A stretch of DNA of 64,000 nt from JAJFFW01 sp963922595 (GTDB taxonomy: Bacteria; Pseudomonadota; Alphaproteobacteria; Caulobacterales; Parvularculaceae): positions 39,374 to 103,373 of the forward strand of contig CAWUIM010000003.1 in the NCBI GenBank assembly GCA_963922595.1. The letters run 5' to 3'. Both the position numbers and the translations under genes were made by a program. Below are positions 43,697 to 52,697 of this stretch, in pieces; the first letter of the stretch is position 1; each line of letters begins with the position of its first letter. The notes beneath the pieces were generated by a model. The model was not told the DNA's origin. It saw only the letters and a list, made by a program, of their open reading frames with translations, and made no database searches.

Positions 43697-44602
43697 ATGT
43701 ATGAAGAGTTTTTCGGGCTGAACGAAAAGCCGTTTTCGATTCAGCCTGACCCCTCATTTCTTTATTGGGGCCGCAGTCACCGTCTCGCCTACGCCATGCT
43801 CGAATATGGCGTTTTGAATCACGCGGGTATTTCTGTGATCACCGGCGAGGTTGGGTGCGGAAAGACGACATTGATCCACCGTCTTCTGGACCAACTTTCA
43901 GAGACCCACACGGTCGCCCTCTTGTCGAATATTCAAGCGGGCCGCGGCGATCTCCTGAGTTGGGTCTTAATGGGGTTCGGTCAGTCATTTGCCGGCAAAA
44001 GCCATGTGGAGCTCTTTGCAGCGCTCCAGGATTTCTTTATCGCCGAATACGCCAAGGGCCGACGCGTCGTTTTGATTATCGATGAAGCGCAAAATCTTTC
44101 TGTTGATATGCTCGAAGAGCTGCGGATGCTTTCGAACATCAACGCCGGCAAGGATCAGCTCTTACAATTGATCCTCGTCGGGCAACCCGAATTGAAGTCG
44201 CTTCTCAATCGGCCTGACCTCTTACAATTAGCGCAACGGGTCGGTTCGGATTTTCATCTGACGCCCTTGAGCCGCGAAGAGGTGGACGCTTATCTCGAGA
44301 CACGGTTGTCGATCGCCGGCGCGACGCGCCGCATTTTCGACCATTCCGCCGTGGACATCATTGCAAGTGAGTCACGCGGCGTGCCGCGTGTGATCAATAT
44401 CATTGCGGACACAGCGCTCGTCTATGCGTTTTCCGCGAGCGAAGAAGTGATCAGCGCCGAGACCATCAAATCGGTGATAAATGACAAGTCCGATTACGGC
44501 GTTTTTGGCGTTGCGATGGATGAGAATGTTTCGGTGCCTAGCGACCAAGCGTCGAAAAACTCCGTCTATCCTTATGATCGCTCGGACGGCGCCGGCGGCT
44601 GA
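43697..44602 (+). CDS. XrtA-associated AAA ATPase (ExeA/TIGR03015-like)
   Basis: 301-residue ATPase of the ExeA/GspA type found in PEP-CTERM loci. It starts MYEEFFGLNEKPFSIQPDP, has Walker A GEVGCGKTT (50-58), Walker B VVLIIDEAQN (124-133) and the sensor/arginine region ending GVPRVINIIADTALVYAF. The role is assumed to be energising or regulating polysaccharide assembly. Oddly, the frame after its TGA (44600-44602) stays open through the whole next gene with a Lys/Ala-rich stretch, so the stop may be recent, read through, or a sequence error. Confidence 0.92.
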   Translation: MYEEFFGLNEKPFSIQPDPSFLYWGRSHRLAYAMLEYGVLNHAGISVITGEVGCGKTTLIHRLLDQLSETHTVALLSNIQAGRGDLLSWVLMGFGQSFAGKSHVELFAALQDFFIAEYAKGRRVVLIIDEAQNLSVDMLEELRMLSNINAGKDQLLQLILVGQPELKSLLNRPDLLQLAQRVGSDFHLTPLSREEVDAYLETRLSIAGATRRIFDHSAVDIIASESRGVPRVINIIADTALVYAFSASEEVISAETIKSVINDKSDYGVFGVAMDENVSVPSDQASKNSVYPYDRSDGAGG

Positions 44603-44791
44603 AAGGGACACGCGGAGGAAAAGACGCAAACCGCGTCCTCAAGGCCGAAAAAGAAAACAGCATCGAAGAAGACTGTCGCCAAGAAGAAAGCGACGCCTTC
44701 GGCAAAATCGTCAACGGCGCCTGCGGTAGGGGTCGAGGACAGCGTCACCGACAGCGACCAGCCAAAGAACAACGCGACGCCGGCGTCCCTT
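44603..44791 (+). other. stop-free Lys/Ala-rich segment joining the ATPase and glycosyltransferase frames
   Basis: These 63 codons continue the ATPase frame after its TGA and run without a stop into the glycosyltransferase frame. They encode a low-complexity basic stretch (SRPKKKTASKKTVAKKK) and then an acidic Ser/Asp part. The segment has no ATG, GTG or TTG, so it can be translated only by readthrough of the TGA, from an unusual start, or if the TGA is absent in the real gene. Other frames here give only Arg-rich or repetitive peptides. Confidence 0.6.
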
Positions 44792-46072
44792 TTGGAAGCG
44801 GCGGCGCGCATCGAAACCAGCAAGCTTGAGGCGCCCGACCACGCGGGCGTCAATGGTAAGGCCCATGAGCGGCCCGCCGCCACGGCGTTTGAAAAAACCT
44901 TGCTCGAGACGACTTCCGCGCCGGCCACGATGGCCGCGCCATCACCCGCGTCGGTCACAATCAATGGAACAGCGCCGAAGGTTGAGTCGTCTGCGCCGCC
45001 GGCCGCCGAGCCCGCGAAAACGAAAACCGTTGAAGCGCCGCCGACAACGAGCATGTTGTCGGCCAAAATCGGCGTCGTCATGCTCGATCAGAATACGGGC
45101 GTCTCGCCGGAACCGGCGATCCGGTCTCTCGGTGATGGCAAAACAATTGTTTATGTGACCGCCAATCCGAAAAATGAGGCTGCCGCGACAGCTCTGCGGA
45201 TGGGCGCAGAGATCGTCAAGCTGCCCGGCAAAACAGTCAATCCAGGCCGCGCGCGCAACACGGGTTATCGGCGTTTGAAGGCGCTCAATCCGGATATTGA
45301 ATATGTCCAGTTTCTGGAGCCGGATTTCATTCTTCATGCTGACTGGTTTAATAACGCGTTGGCGTTCATGGTGCGGCGTCCGGAAGTCGCCGTCATCGAC
45401 GGGCATAAACGCGAGCGATTTAGCGAAAAATCCATGTTGAACATGGTGAAGGAAATTTCGCGACGCAAACCGAAGGGTGAACTGCAGACGACAGGTGAGT
45501 CCGCGTTCGTGCGCGCCGAATCGTTTGAGGCCGCTGGTGGGTTTAGAGGCGATATTGCAAGCAATGACACGGACGATCTTTGCCTTCGCTTACGCCGCCG
45601 AGGGCAACATATCTGGCGCGTCGAGACGCAAATGGGCGTTAATCATTCGCGCAAACGCGACCTGAAGGATTGGTGGCGCGAAGCCAAGCGCAATGGTTAT
45701 GAATACGCCCACGGCGTTTATCTCCATGGGGCCCAACCTGAACGATTTCGCGTGCTGGAACAGTCGCGAGCGATTATCTGGGGCGGCGCCTTTCCCGTCT
45801 TCATCGTGTTGGCGGCCGTTATTAGTGCGCTCAGCGTGAGATTTTTCTCGCCGATGACGAGCCCGTACGGCGTCTTCTTCTGGATTCTATGTTCTGGTTT
45901 TCTTGTTTATTTCGCGAAGATCTTCCTGATCGCCCTTCGCCATGGCCCGGGTCAGAGATCGTCATGGGCATATGGCGCGCTGGTCACAATCGGGCACTTT
46001 GGTGAATTTTTAGGGGTTGCGAAGTATCACCTCGACTCGCGCTCGGAAAAGCCGGACGCCGGACAAGCTTAG
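44792..46072 (+). CDS. glycosyltransferase family 2 with disordered N-terminal extension
   Basis: 426 residues as called from TTG 44792. Residues 1-87 are low-complexity (Ala/Pro/Thr/Lys). The GT-A catalytic domain starts near residue 88 (LSAKIGVVMLDQ), with NPGRARNTGYR, the acidic motif EPDFILHADWF, ESAFVRAESFEAAGGF and the ED-like DDLCLRLRRRG; two membrane segments lie near 330-375. It would build the repeat unit or the lipid-linked glycan. No Shine-Dalgarno precedes the TTG at 44792, the ATG at 44930 or the ATG at 45053, so the real start is unsettled. The frame is continuous with the ATPase gene except for one TGA. Confidence 0.8.
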   Translation: MEAAARIETSKLEAPDHAGVNGKAHERPAATAFEKTLLETTSAPATMAAPSPASVTINGTAPKVESSAPPAAEPAKTKTVEAPPTTSMLSAKIGVVMLDQNTGVSPEPAIRSLGDGKTIVYVTANPKNEAAATALRMGAEIVKLPGKTVNPGRARNTGYRRLKALNPDIEYVQFLEPDFILHADWFNNALAFMVRRPEVAVIDGHKRERFSEKSMLNMVKEISRRKPKGELQTTGESAFVRAESFEAAGGFRGDIASNDTDDLCLRLRRRGQHIWRVETQMGVNHSRKRDLKDWWREAKRNGYEYAHGVYLHGAQPERFRVLEQSRAIIWGGAFPVFIVLAAVISALSVRFFSPMTSPYGVFFWILCSGFLVYFAKIFLIALRHGPGQRSSWAYGALVTIGHFGEFLGVAKYHLDSRSEKPDAGQA

Positions 46073-46085
46073 GGCGTACGCGCCA

Positions 46086-47300
46086 ATGAAAATCGCCTAC
46101 CTCGTCAACCAGTATCCTGGGATCAGCCACACATTTGTGCGGCGGGAGATCCTTGCGCTTGAAAAGCTCGGCATGTCCGTGGCGCGGTTCGCCATCCGGT
46201 CGTCCCGCCAGGGTCTTATTTCCGAAGAAGACAAAAGCGAAGCGGCCTTGACGAGGCGCATTGTCGGCGCGCCGGCGCTGGACCTGATCGGGAGCATTTT
46301 TGCGTCTCTATTGCGGTCGCCTCTCGGCGTAATGAAAGCGTTCGCTGCAGCCATTCAGTTCGGACGGACGTCGGAGGCCGGACTATTTCGCCATGGCCTG
46401 TATTTCCTGGAAGCGCTCGCGCTTGCACACTGGCTGCGCCGGGCGGGGATAAAACACGTCCACGCGCATTTTGGAACCAACTCAACCACTGTCGCCATGT
46501 TAGCCAGCCGCATCACCGGCGGCAGTTTTAGTTTCACCGCGCATGGTCCGGAAGAATTCGACAAGCCGGGTCTGATCGGTCTTAAAGAAAAGATTGAGGA
46601 AGCCGCTTTCACGGTGGCCATTTCCTCTTTCGGCATGAGTCAGTTGAGGCGTCTCGTGACGCCAGATCATTGGTCGAAGATAAAGATCGTCCATTGCGGA
46701 ATTGAAAATGCCTTTCACGAAGGGGCGGCTGCGCCGCTGCCCCAAGCCAAACGCTTTGTTTGCGTCGGCCGGCTGTGCGAACAAAAGGGGCAGGTGACGC
46801 TCATCGAAGCGGCGGCGCGTTTGAAACGGGACGGCCATGCCTTTGAACTCGCGCTGGTGGGCGACGGGGAGATGCGTCCTGTTATCGAAAAGGCTGTTCG
46901 CGATCATGATCTCAGCGAGGAAGTCGTGTTCGCCGGATGGAAGACGCCGACGGAGGTGCGCGCCGAGATTGAAGCCTCGCGCGCCTTCGTATTGCCGAGT
47001 TACGCCGAAGGCTTGCCGGTATCGATTATGGAAGCGTTCATGCTGAACCGGCCTGTCATTTCGACCTACATCGCAGGCATTCCTGAACTCGTCGAGCCGG
47101 GCGTGAATGGTTGGCTGGCGCCCGCCGGCGACGCGGGAGCGCTCGCAGCGGCGATGGCCGAGGCGCTTAACGCCGACGACGCCGTCCTTTTGGAAATGGG
47201 ACGTCACGGTAAAGAGAAAACAACCGAGCGGCACGATATCGATACGGAAGCGGCCAAGTTAAGGACCGCGTTCCAAGCAGTCTTGGACGCGCCGTCATGA
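46086..47300 (+). CDS. glycosyltransferase family 4
   Basis: 404-residue GT-B retaining glycosyltransferase. The N-domain starts MKIAYLVNQYPGISHTFVRREI, typical of exopolysaccharide/colanic-acid GT4 enzymes; the acceptor-side HVHAHFGTN and FTAHGPEEF follow. The C-domain has FVCVGRLCEQKGQ near 221 and the donor-binding E-x7-E motif in PSYAEGLPVSIMEAFMLNRPVI. The ATG at 46086 lies 13 bases after the preceding stop, and the last 4 bases overlap the next glycosyltransferase, so the three transferases form one translation-coupled series. Sugar specificity unknown. Confidence 0.9.
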   Translation: MKIAYLVNQYPGISHTFVRREILALEKLGMSVARFAIRSSRQGLISEEDKSEAALTRRIVGAPALDLIGSIFASLLRSPLGVMKAFAAAIQFGRTSEAGLFRHGLYFLEALALAHWLRRAGIKHVHAHFGTNSTTVAMLASRITGGSFSFTAHGPEEFDKPGLIGLKEKIEEAAFTVAISSFGMSQLRRLVTPDHWSKIKIVHCGIENAFHEGAAAPLPQAKRFVCVGRLCEQKGQVTLIEAAARLKRDGHAFELALVGDGEMRPVIEKAVRDHDLSEEVVFAGWKTPTEVRAEIEASRAFVLPSYAEGLPVSIMEAFMLNRPVISTYIAGIPELVEPGVNGWLAPAGDAGALAAAMAEALNADDAVLLEMGRHGKEKTTERHDIDTEAAKLRTAFQAVLDAPS

Positions 47301-48502
47301 TCGGTTTTGTCGACTTCATCGTCAGTCTGCCCGCTCTGGTCTTCCTGGTGTTAGCGGGCTTCTTTCTGCTCGAAGTTGTCGGGTCGTTGTTCGCAGCACG
47401 GAAGCCGGCGAAGGATGTGGGCGAACGTGGCCCGGTTTGCGTAATTATTCCGGCGCATAATGAAGGCGAAGGCGTAAGTGCGACCATCGCAGATGTTTTG
47501 GCGCAAGTGACCCCGGTGGACCGGCTCATTGTCGTCGCTGACAACTGCACAGACAACACAGCGGACATCGCACGTGAGGCCGGCTCCGAAGTGTTGGAGC
47601 GAAACGACGACACGCGGCGCGGCAAGGGTTATGCGCTACAATTTGCGCTTGATGCGATCCGGCATGATCCGCCTGCGGCGGTATTTTTTGTGGACGCCGA
47701 TTGCCGATTGGGTCCCAACGCGATCGATAAGACTGTCGGTGCTGCGCTCGCGACCGGGCGCCCTGCGCAAGCGCTCTATCTGATGCAGGCCCCGTCGGAC
47801 GCTGCGCTACGCATGCGCGTTTCCGAGTTTGCGTGGCGCCTGATGAATGATGTTCGCATGCGTGGGATTTTTCGTCTCTTCGATACGACGCGGCTGACGG
47901 GCGCCGGCATGGCGCTTCCGTGGGCGCTCGCTCAGGACCTTCAGATCGGCTCTGGTGAGATTGTCGAAGACTTGGCGCTTGCATTGGAATTAACGCGGAA
48001 CGGCGCGGCGCCGATTATGGCTGCCGACGCGCTCGTCATCAGCGAATTTCCTACGGAAGAGAACGCCGCCGCGACCCAACGCGCGCGCTGGGAGCATGGA
48101 TCGCTTTCGTTGGCGAAGCGTCATCTTGGCGGGCTTTTTTTGACGAGCTTAGCGAAGCGCGATGGCCGCCTCGCGGCGATAGCCCTCGACCTTGCAATAC
48201 CGCCAATGACTGTTTTCGGGGCGCTCTTAGCGCTCGCGTGGGTTGCCGCAGGCGCCTTAGCACTCGTCGGACTGAAAACAGCGCTCGCTCTAATGACGAT
48301 CGCCGCAATACTCTTCGGCGTCGGCCTCATTGTCGCTTGGGCGCGCATCGGGCGAGAAATATTGCCGCTCAGCGCCTTAGTCGGCGTTTTCGGGTATCTT
48401 TTCTCAAAGGGCCAAGTCTACGGAAAAGATGCGCGCCAATCGACGAAGACCTGGACGCGCACGGGCAGGGCGGGCGATGCATTGCGTCGCGATGAAGAGT
48501 AA
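47297..48502 (+). CDS. membrane glycosyltransferase family 2
   Basis: 401-residue processive-type GT2. The N-terminus has a membrane segment (FIVSLPALVFLVLAGFFLLEVVG) and the GT-A core shows VCVIIPAHNEGEGV, VADNCTDNTA, the DxD-like FVDADCRLGP near 135, TGAGMALPWAL and the Q-x-x-R-W-like QRARWEHGSL near 257-266. Two or more membrane helices follow near 290-365. Its ATGA start overlaps the GT4 stop. It is probably one of the enzymes assembling the exopolysaccharide at the cytoplasmic face. Synthase versus single-sugar transferase cannot be decided. Confidence 0.88.
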   Translation: MIGFVDFIVSLPALVFLVLAGFFLLEVVGSLFAARKPAKDVGERGPVCVIIPAHNEGEGVSATIADVLAQVTPVDRLIVVADNCTDNTADIAREAGSEVLERNDDTRRGKGYALQFALDAIRHDPPAAVFFVDADCRLGPNAIDKTVGAALATGRPAQALYLMQAPSDAALRMRVSEFAWRLMNDVRMRGIFRLFDTTRLTGAGMALPWALAQDLQIGSGEIVEDLALALELTRNGAAPIMAADALVISEFPTEENAAATQRARWEHGSLSLAKRHLGGLFLTSLAKRDGRLAAIALDLAIPPMTVFGALLALAWVAAGALALVGLKTALALMTIAAILFGVGLIVAWARIGREILPLSALVGVFGYLFSKGQVYGKDARQSTKTWTRTGRAGDALRRDEE

Positions 48503-48564
48503 TCACAGTGGGACGCCCCGCCGTTTAAAACCGGTGTGGGTCAAATAAAACGGAACGTAGAATT

Positions 48565-50724
48565 GTGACGCAGACGAACTTTAATGTCGGTTTTCTCGGC
48601 GCCGGTTATATCGCCAAATGGCATGGTGAGGCTTTGGCGCGAACGCCCCACGCAACGCTTTCCGCCATTTGCGATCTTTCTGAGCCCGCCGCAAATAGCC
48701 TCGCCGGGGCGTTCGATGTGGGCCGCATTTTCACAAGTCTCGATGACATGCTCGCCGATGCGTCAATTGACTGCGTGCATGTATTGACGCCGCCGCACGC
48801 TCATTTTGAGACGACACGGAAGATCTTAGAGGCCGGCAAACATGCGTTTGTTGAAAAACCTCTCGTTCTTTCCAGCGACGAAGCGGAACAATTGGCAGTG
48901 ATCGCCAAGGAAAAGGGCGTCGCGCTGGGTGTTAATCATAATTTTCTAATGCTCCCGGGCTACGACCGGTTCAAAGCTGACCTGAAAAGCGGCGTTATCG
49001 GCGCGCTCGATAGCTTTAACGCAAATTGGCGGTTTCCGCTGGCGCCGTTGCGGTCGGGGCCATTCGGTTTATGGATGTTGCGCGAACCCACGAACATTCT
49101 CTTTGAATTGGGGCCGCATCTCTTTGCATTTGTCGCCGACCTTTTTGACGATTTCGAAGTTTCCAACGTGTTGTTACGCTACCCGGTGGAGATTCCTGGC
49201 GGCGTCACCCATTTTCAAGGGTGGCGGGTGAGCGGCCTTGCAGGTGAAACGGCGGTGACGCTCGATCTGTCTTTAATCGAAGGACACGACGACCGCAGCA
49301 TTGAGGCGAGGGGCCTTGGCGCCTTGGCGCGCTTCGATTTCGCGGAAGATGCGTATACGCTGCAAAAAGCGCCAATGAATGAAATCGTCATTGGTCCATT
49401 AACGGCGCAAGCCGGCCTCGGAGCGCAACGTTTTACGACCGCGGCAAAAAACGCAACGCGTCAGCTCCTTTCGCGTAACGCTCTCGCGCCCTACGGTCTC
49501 AGCATCACGCGTGCGTGCCAAAGTTTCTATCGCTCACTGGCGCAAAACGCGCCAGTCGACTCGCGTCTGTCTCCGCAATTAGCGATTTCGGCCGTGCGGT
49601 TGATTGAACAGGCGGCGACGAAAGCAAGAGCGCAATTAACGCCGCGCAAGACGGTGACGCCCCCTTCGACGCCACCGACGCCGAGCATGCTCGTTATCGG
49701 CGGCACCGGGTTTATTGGCCGGCGACTGACCCATGCCCTCGCCGACGCTGGATACGCGGTGCGTGTCTTATCGCGCGGGGCCGGAGGGGGATTTGACCGC
49801 GCAGACGGACGCGTCAGCCTTTTCACCGGCAGCCTAAAATCAAAGGACGATTTAAAAGCGGCGATGGACGGTATCGACGGCGTCTTTCATCTGGCGCGCG
49901 CTAACGAGAAGACCTGGGAAGGCTACCTCGAAAATGATGTCGCCGTAACACGGCGCATCGGCGAAGCGTGCCTTGAGGCTGGCGTAAAGCGACTTGTTTA
50001 TACGGGAACAATCGATTCCTACGATGCGTCGCAAGCCGACCGTCCCATTACGGAAGAAACACCCTTTGATGAAAATCTTGAGGAGCGCAACCTCTATGCG
50101 CGGTCTAAGGCGGCGTGCGAAACGGCGCTTTTGGAATTGGCCGACGCGAAAGGCCTGCCTCTGGTCATCGCGCGGCCAGGGATCGTCATCGGCGAACATG
50201 GGCCGTTGCAGCATTGGGGCGTCGCCATGTGGCGCGGGGCGACCGCCTGCAAATTATGGGGTGACGGCCGCAACATTTTGCCGTTCGTCTCCGTCGCAGA
50301 CACAGCAGACGGTCTTGTGAAGAGCATGACTGCGGAAGGCGTCGAAGGCAGATCATTTAACTTGATTGGTGACCCGATGCTCTCAGGTCGCGACTATTTC
50401 GCTGAAATCGAAAAAGCTTATGGCGTGAAAATGCGCGCAAAACCGACCCCGATCTGGACATACTACGTAATCGACGTGATCAAATATTGGGGAAAACGTC
50501 TTCTAACGAAGCAAAAGAACGTTGCAAAGCCCACATTCCGGGATTGGAAGTCGCGAGCGCAATATTCGCCGTACAAGAACGATGCGGCGAAAGCGGCTCT
50601 CGACTGGAAGCCTGAAGGCGACCGGGCTCGATTTATTCAAGAAACCATTATCGATGCGAATTTGTTCGGTGTTGCGCCAAAGCGGGATCGTGATGGCGCG
50701 TCGGTGTCAATCGCGGCTGAGTAG
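48565..50724 (+). CDS. fusion: Gfo/Idh/MocA oxidoreductase plus NAD-dependent epimerase
   Basis: 719-residue fusion. Residues 1-355 form a Gfo/Idh/MocA oxidoreductase: GFLGAGYIAKWHGEAL, the conserved EKPLVLS near 94, and the NHNFLM/GPHLFAF segment of the second domain. A Thr/Pro linker (about 358-372) leads to an SDR-type nucleotide-sugar epimerase/dehydratase: LVIGGTGFIGRRL near 376, a YTGTIDSYD strand and YARSK (Tyr/Lys). It may carry out two steps on a nucleotide sugar for the polysaccharide. It starts with GTG at 48565; GGAA lies about 10 bases upstream. It is the last gene of the plus arm, 5 bases from the convergent queG stop. Confidence 0.88.
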   Translation: MTQTNFNVGFLGAGYIAKWHGEALARTPHATLSAICDLSEPAANSLAGAFDVGRIFTSLDDMLADASIDCVHVLTPPHAHFETTRKILEAGKHAFVEKPLVLSSDEAEQLAVIAKEKGVALGVNHNFLMLPGYDRFKADLKSGVIGALDSFNANWRFPLAPLRSGPFGLWMLREPTNILFELGPHLFAFVADLFDDFEVSNVLLRYPVEIPGGVTHFQGWRVSGLAGETAVTLDLSLIEGHDDRSIEARGLGALARFDFAEDAYTLQKAPMNEIVIGPLTAQAGLGAQRFTTAAKNATRQLLSRNALAPYGLSITRACQSFYRSLAQNAPVDSRLSPQLAISAVRLIEQAATKARAQLTPRKTVTPPSTPPTPSMLVIGGTGFIGRRLTHALADAGYAVRVLSRGAGGGFDRADGRVSLFTGSLKSKDDLKAAMDGIDGVFHLARANEKTWEGYLENDVAVTRRIGEACLEAGVKRLVYTGTIDSYDASQADRPITEETPFDENLEERNLYARSKAACETALLELADAKGLPLVIARPGIVIGEHGPLQHWGVAMWRGATACKLWGDGRNILPFVSVADTADGLVKSMTAEGVEGRSFNLIGDPMLSGRDYFAEIEKAYGVKMRAKPTPIWTYYVIDVIKYWGKRLLTKQKNVAKPTFRDWKSRAQYSPYKNDAAKAALDWKPEGDRARFIQETIIDANLFGVAPKRDRDGASVSIAAE

Positions 50725-50729
50725 AAGTC

Positions 50730-51863
50730 TCACGCGCCGTCGCCGGCCGCCCATTCGTCAAGCACTGTAGAGTCGCGTTCTGCGGCCGCCGCCTCATTCG
50801 ACAGCGCGGCAAATGTCTCGGGCGCCAGCAATTGCGATAAAGCCCAAACAGCTGCGCCGCGCACAATTGGCGCTGGGTCGTTTAGCAATTCGCGCGCGAC
50901 AACGGCGAGTGACGGGTCTCCAGAATTACCGATCGCGATTAACACATTGCGGACAAAGCGATCGCGTTTGATGCGTTTGATCGGCGAGCCGCTGAAGAGG
51001 GAGCGGAAGGCCGCATCGTCAAGGCGCGCGAGTACCGCCAATTCTGGCGCACGCAATGTGTCGCGCGCATGGAAAGCCGCCTCTTGCGCCGTTGCGGCGA
51101 ACTTATTCCAAGGGCAGACGGCGAGGCAGTCGTCGCAACCATAAATCCGGTTGCCCATCGCCTTTCGAAATCCGATCGGGATAGGTCCATCATGTTCGAT
51201 GGTCAGATAGGAAATGCAGCGGCGCGCGTCGAGCTGATAGGGCGCGGGGAATGCATCGGTTGGACAGACGTCAAGACAACGCCGACAGGAGCCGCAGTGA
51301 TCTTCTTCCATAGGATCAGACGGCAGCTCAAGGGTCGTGTAGATCGCGCCCAGAAAAAGCCATGAGCCGTGATCGGTTGAAACAAGGTTCGTATGTTTGC
51401 CCTGCCAGCCGACGCCGGCGGATTGAGCGAGCGGCTTTTCCATCACCGGCGCGGTGTCCACAAAGACTTTCACCTCGCAGGCGAATTCATCGACCATCCA
51501 GCGTGCGATCTGTTTGAGCCGCTTTTTGATGACATCGTGATAGTCTTTATTTTGTGCGTAGACAGAAATACACGCCCTGTCCTTTTGGTCGAGAATGGCC
51601 AGCGGGTCGTGATCGGGGCCGTAGTTCATTCCGAGCATGATGACTGATCGCGCCTCCGGCCAGAGTGTTTGCGGCGCGGCGCGTTCCGCCCGGCGGCCTT
51701 CCATCCAGGTCATGGAGCCATGACGCCCCGTGTCGATAAAGGCGTTCAGGCGGCGGGCGCGTTCCTGATCCGCCGCAGCGGGCGCAACGCCAACCGCTTC
51801 GAAGCCTTCGCGCCGGCTGAAGTCTTTGATCGCCGTCTTGGCTTTGTTTGGATCAGCGCTCAC
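50730..51863 (-). CDS. queG: epoxyqueuosine reductase
   Basis: 377-residue cobalamin-dependent iron-sulfur enzyme reducing epoxyqueuosine to queuosine in tRNA anticodons. Two [4Fe-4S] motifs are clear: CGSCRRCLDVCP near 188-199 and, distal to it, CDDCLAVCPWN with partner Cys before it. The N-terminal DUF1730 part has MLGMNYGPDHDP. HEAT-like repeats at the C-terminus (VVARELLNDPAPIVRGAAVWAL) fit tRNA binding. The start is GTG at 51863, 9 bases after the fzlA-type gene stop. The fzlA-queG pairing recurs in alphaproteobacteria, as recalled from family knowledge. Confidence 0.94.
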   Translation of the reverse strand: MSADPNKAKTAIKDFSRREGFEAVGVAPAAADQERARRLNAFIDTGRHGSMTWMEGRRAERAAPQTLWPEARSVIMLGMNYGPDHDPLAILDQKDRACISVYAQNKDYHDVIKKRLKQIARWMVDEFACEVKVFVDTAPVMEKPLAQSAGVGWQGKHTNLVSTDHGSWLFLGAIYTTLELPSDPMEEDHCGSCRRCLDVCPTDAFPAPYQLDARRCISYLTIEHDGPIPIGFRKAMGNRIYGCDDCLAVCPWNKFAATAQEAAFHARDTLRAPELAVLARLDDAAFRSLFSGSPIKRIKRDRFVRNVLIAIGNSGDPSLAVVARELLNDPAPIVRGAAVWALSQLLAPETFAALSNEAAAAERDSTVLDEWAAGDGA

Positions 51864-51872
51864 GCCCGGCGC

Positions 51873-52550
51873 CTAAAAATCAAGGTTTGCGTAATGGGCC
51901 GGCGGGGGTAATCCATCGACGCGTTCTTTCAGCAAGGGCTGAAAACTTGGACGCGATTTTAGGTGCTGATACCATTCTTTCACATGCGGAAAATCGCGCC
52001 ACGGAATAATGCCGAGATAGTCGAGCGTTGAGAAATAGGCGCCGCCGGTGAGGTCGGCAACGGTTAACTGTTCGCCGGCGAGCCAGGCGCGTTTTTCCAG
52101 AAGCCAGCTCAGATAATCGAGGTGCCAGGCGAGCGCTTCCGCCGCTGCCTCAGCGTTTTCATCCGTGTGGGACCGGCCAAGTTGAACACGGTCGATTTTT
52201 ATCCGGACGGTACGGTCGATCACCTCTTCTTCCATCTTGTCGCAAAACCAGGCAATGAGGCGGCGGGTCTCAGCGCGGCCTGCTGACGTAGACGGAAACA
52301 GCAATGGCGCACCGTAGACTTCCTCCAGATATTCGGCGATTGCAGAAGCCGGCGATATGGAAAGCTCCTGGCCGGACGGCGCTTCGTCAATCAGTACAGG
52401 AACGGTCATAGCCGGGTTATGCCCCGCCAATTCTTCCTGGGCGTCCTCCGGCGAAATTGGCCCGAGCCTCACCGTTAAGCCTTTTTCCGCCAGGATCAGC
52501 CGGATCATCCGCGACTGCGGGTCGAATACGCCATGTAACAAGGACCTCAT
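51873..52550 (-). CDS. fzlA: GST-fold protein, probable FtsZ-binding FzlA
   Basis: 225-residue glutathione-S-transferase-fold protein. The thioredoxin-like domain starts MRSLLHGVFDPQSRMIRLILAEKG and ends EYLEEVYG; the helical domain ends with SRPSFQPLLKERVDG followed by LPPPAHYANLDF. That last stretch and the start are close to what I recall of FzlA, the FtsZ-associated division protein of Caulobacter, rather than a detoxifying GST. I take the ATG at 52550; an ATG at 52562 is also possible and neither has a strong ribosome site. It lies directly upstream of queG. The division role is inferred. Confidence 0.78.
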   Translation of the reverse strand: MRSLLHGVFDPQSRMIRLILAEKGLTVRLGPISPEDAQEELAGHNPAMTVPVLIDEAPSGQELSISPASAIAEYLEEVYGAPLLFPSTSAGRAETRRLIAWFCDKMEEEVIDRTVRIKIDRVQLGRSHTDENAEAAAEALAWHLDYLSWLLEKRAWLAGEQLTVADLTGGAYFSTLDYLGIIPWRDFPHVKEWYQHLKSRPSFQPLLKERVDGLPPPAHYANLDF

Positions 52551-52697
52551 GGCCGTGACCATAGCAGTCTGGCTTTCGAGGCAAACCAAAAATTGGTTAA
52601 CGAAAATTCCTCCGTTCGGCAGAGCATTTGCGAAGCTTTAACCGAATGATCGCGGCGGGCGCCGCTTTGAAACAACCTTCAGGAGAACTGGTTCAAA

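Noticed and set aside
46500..47234. 244-codon minus-strand frame inside the family 4 glycosyltransferase gene
   Set aside because: Fully antisense to a gene with clear GT4 motifs; composition is that of a shadow.
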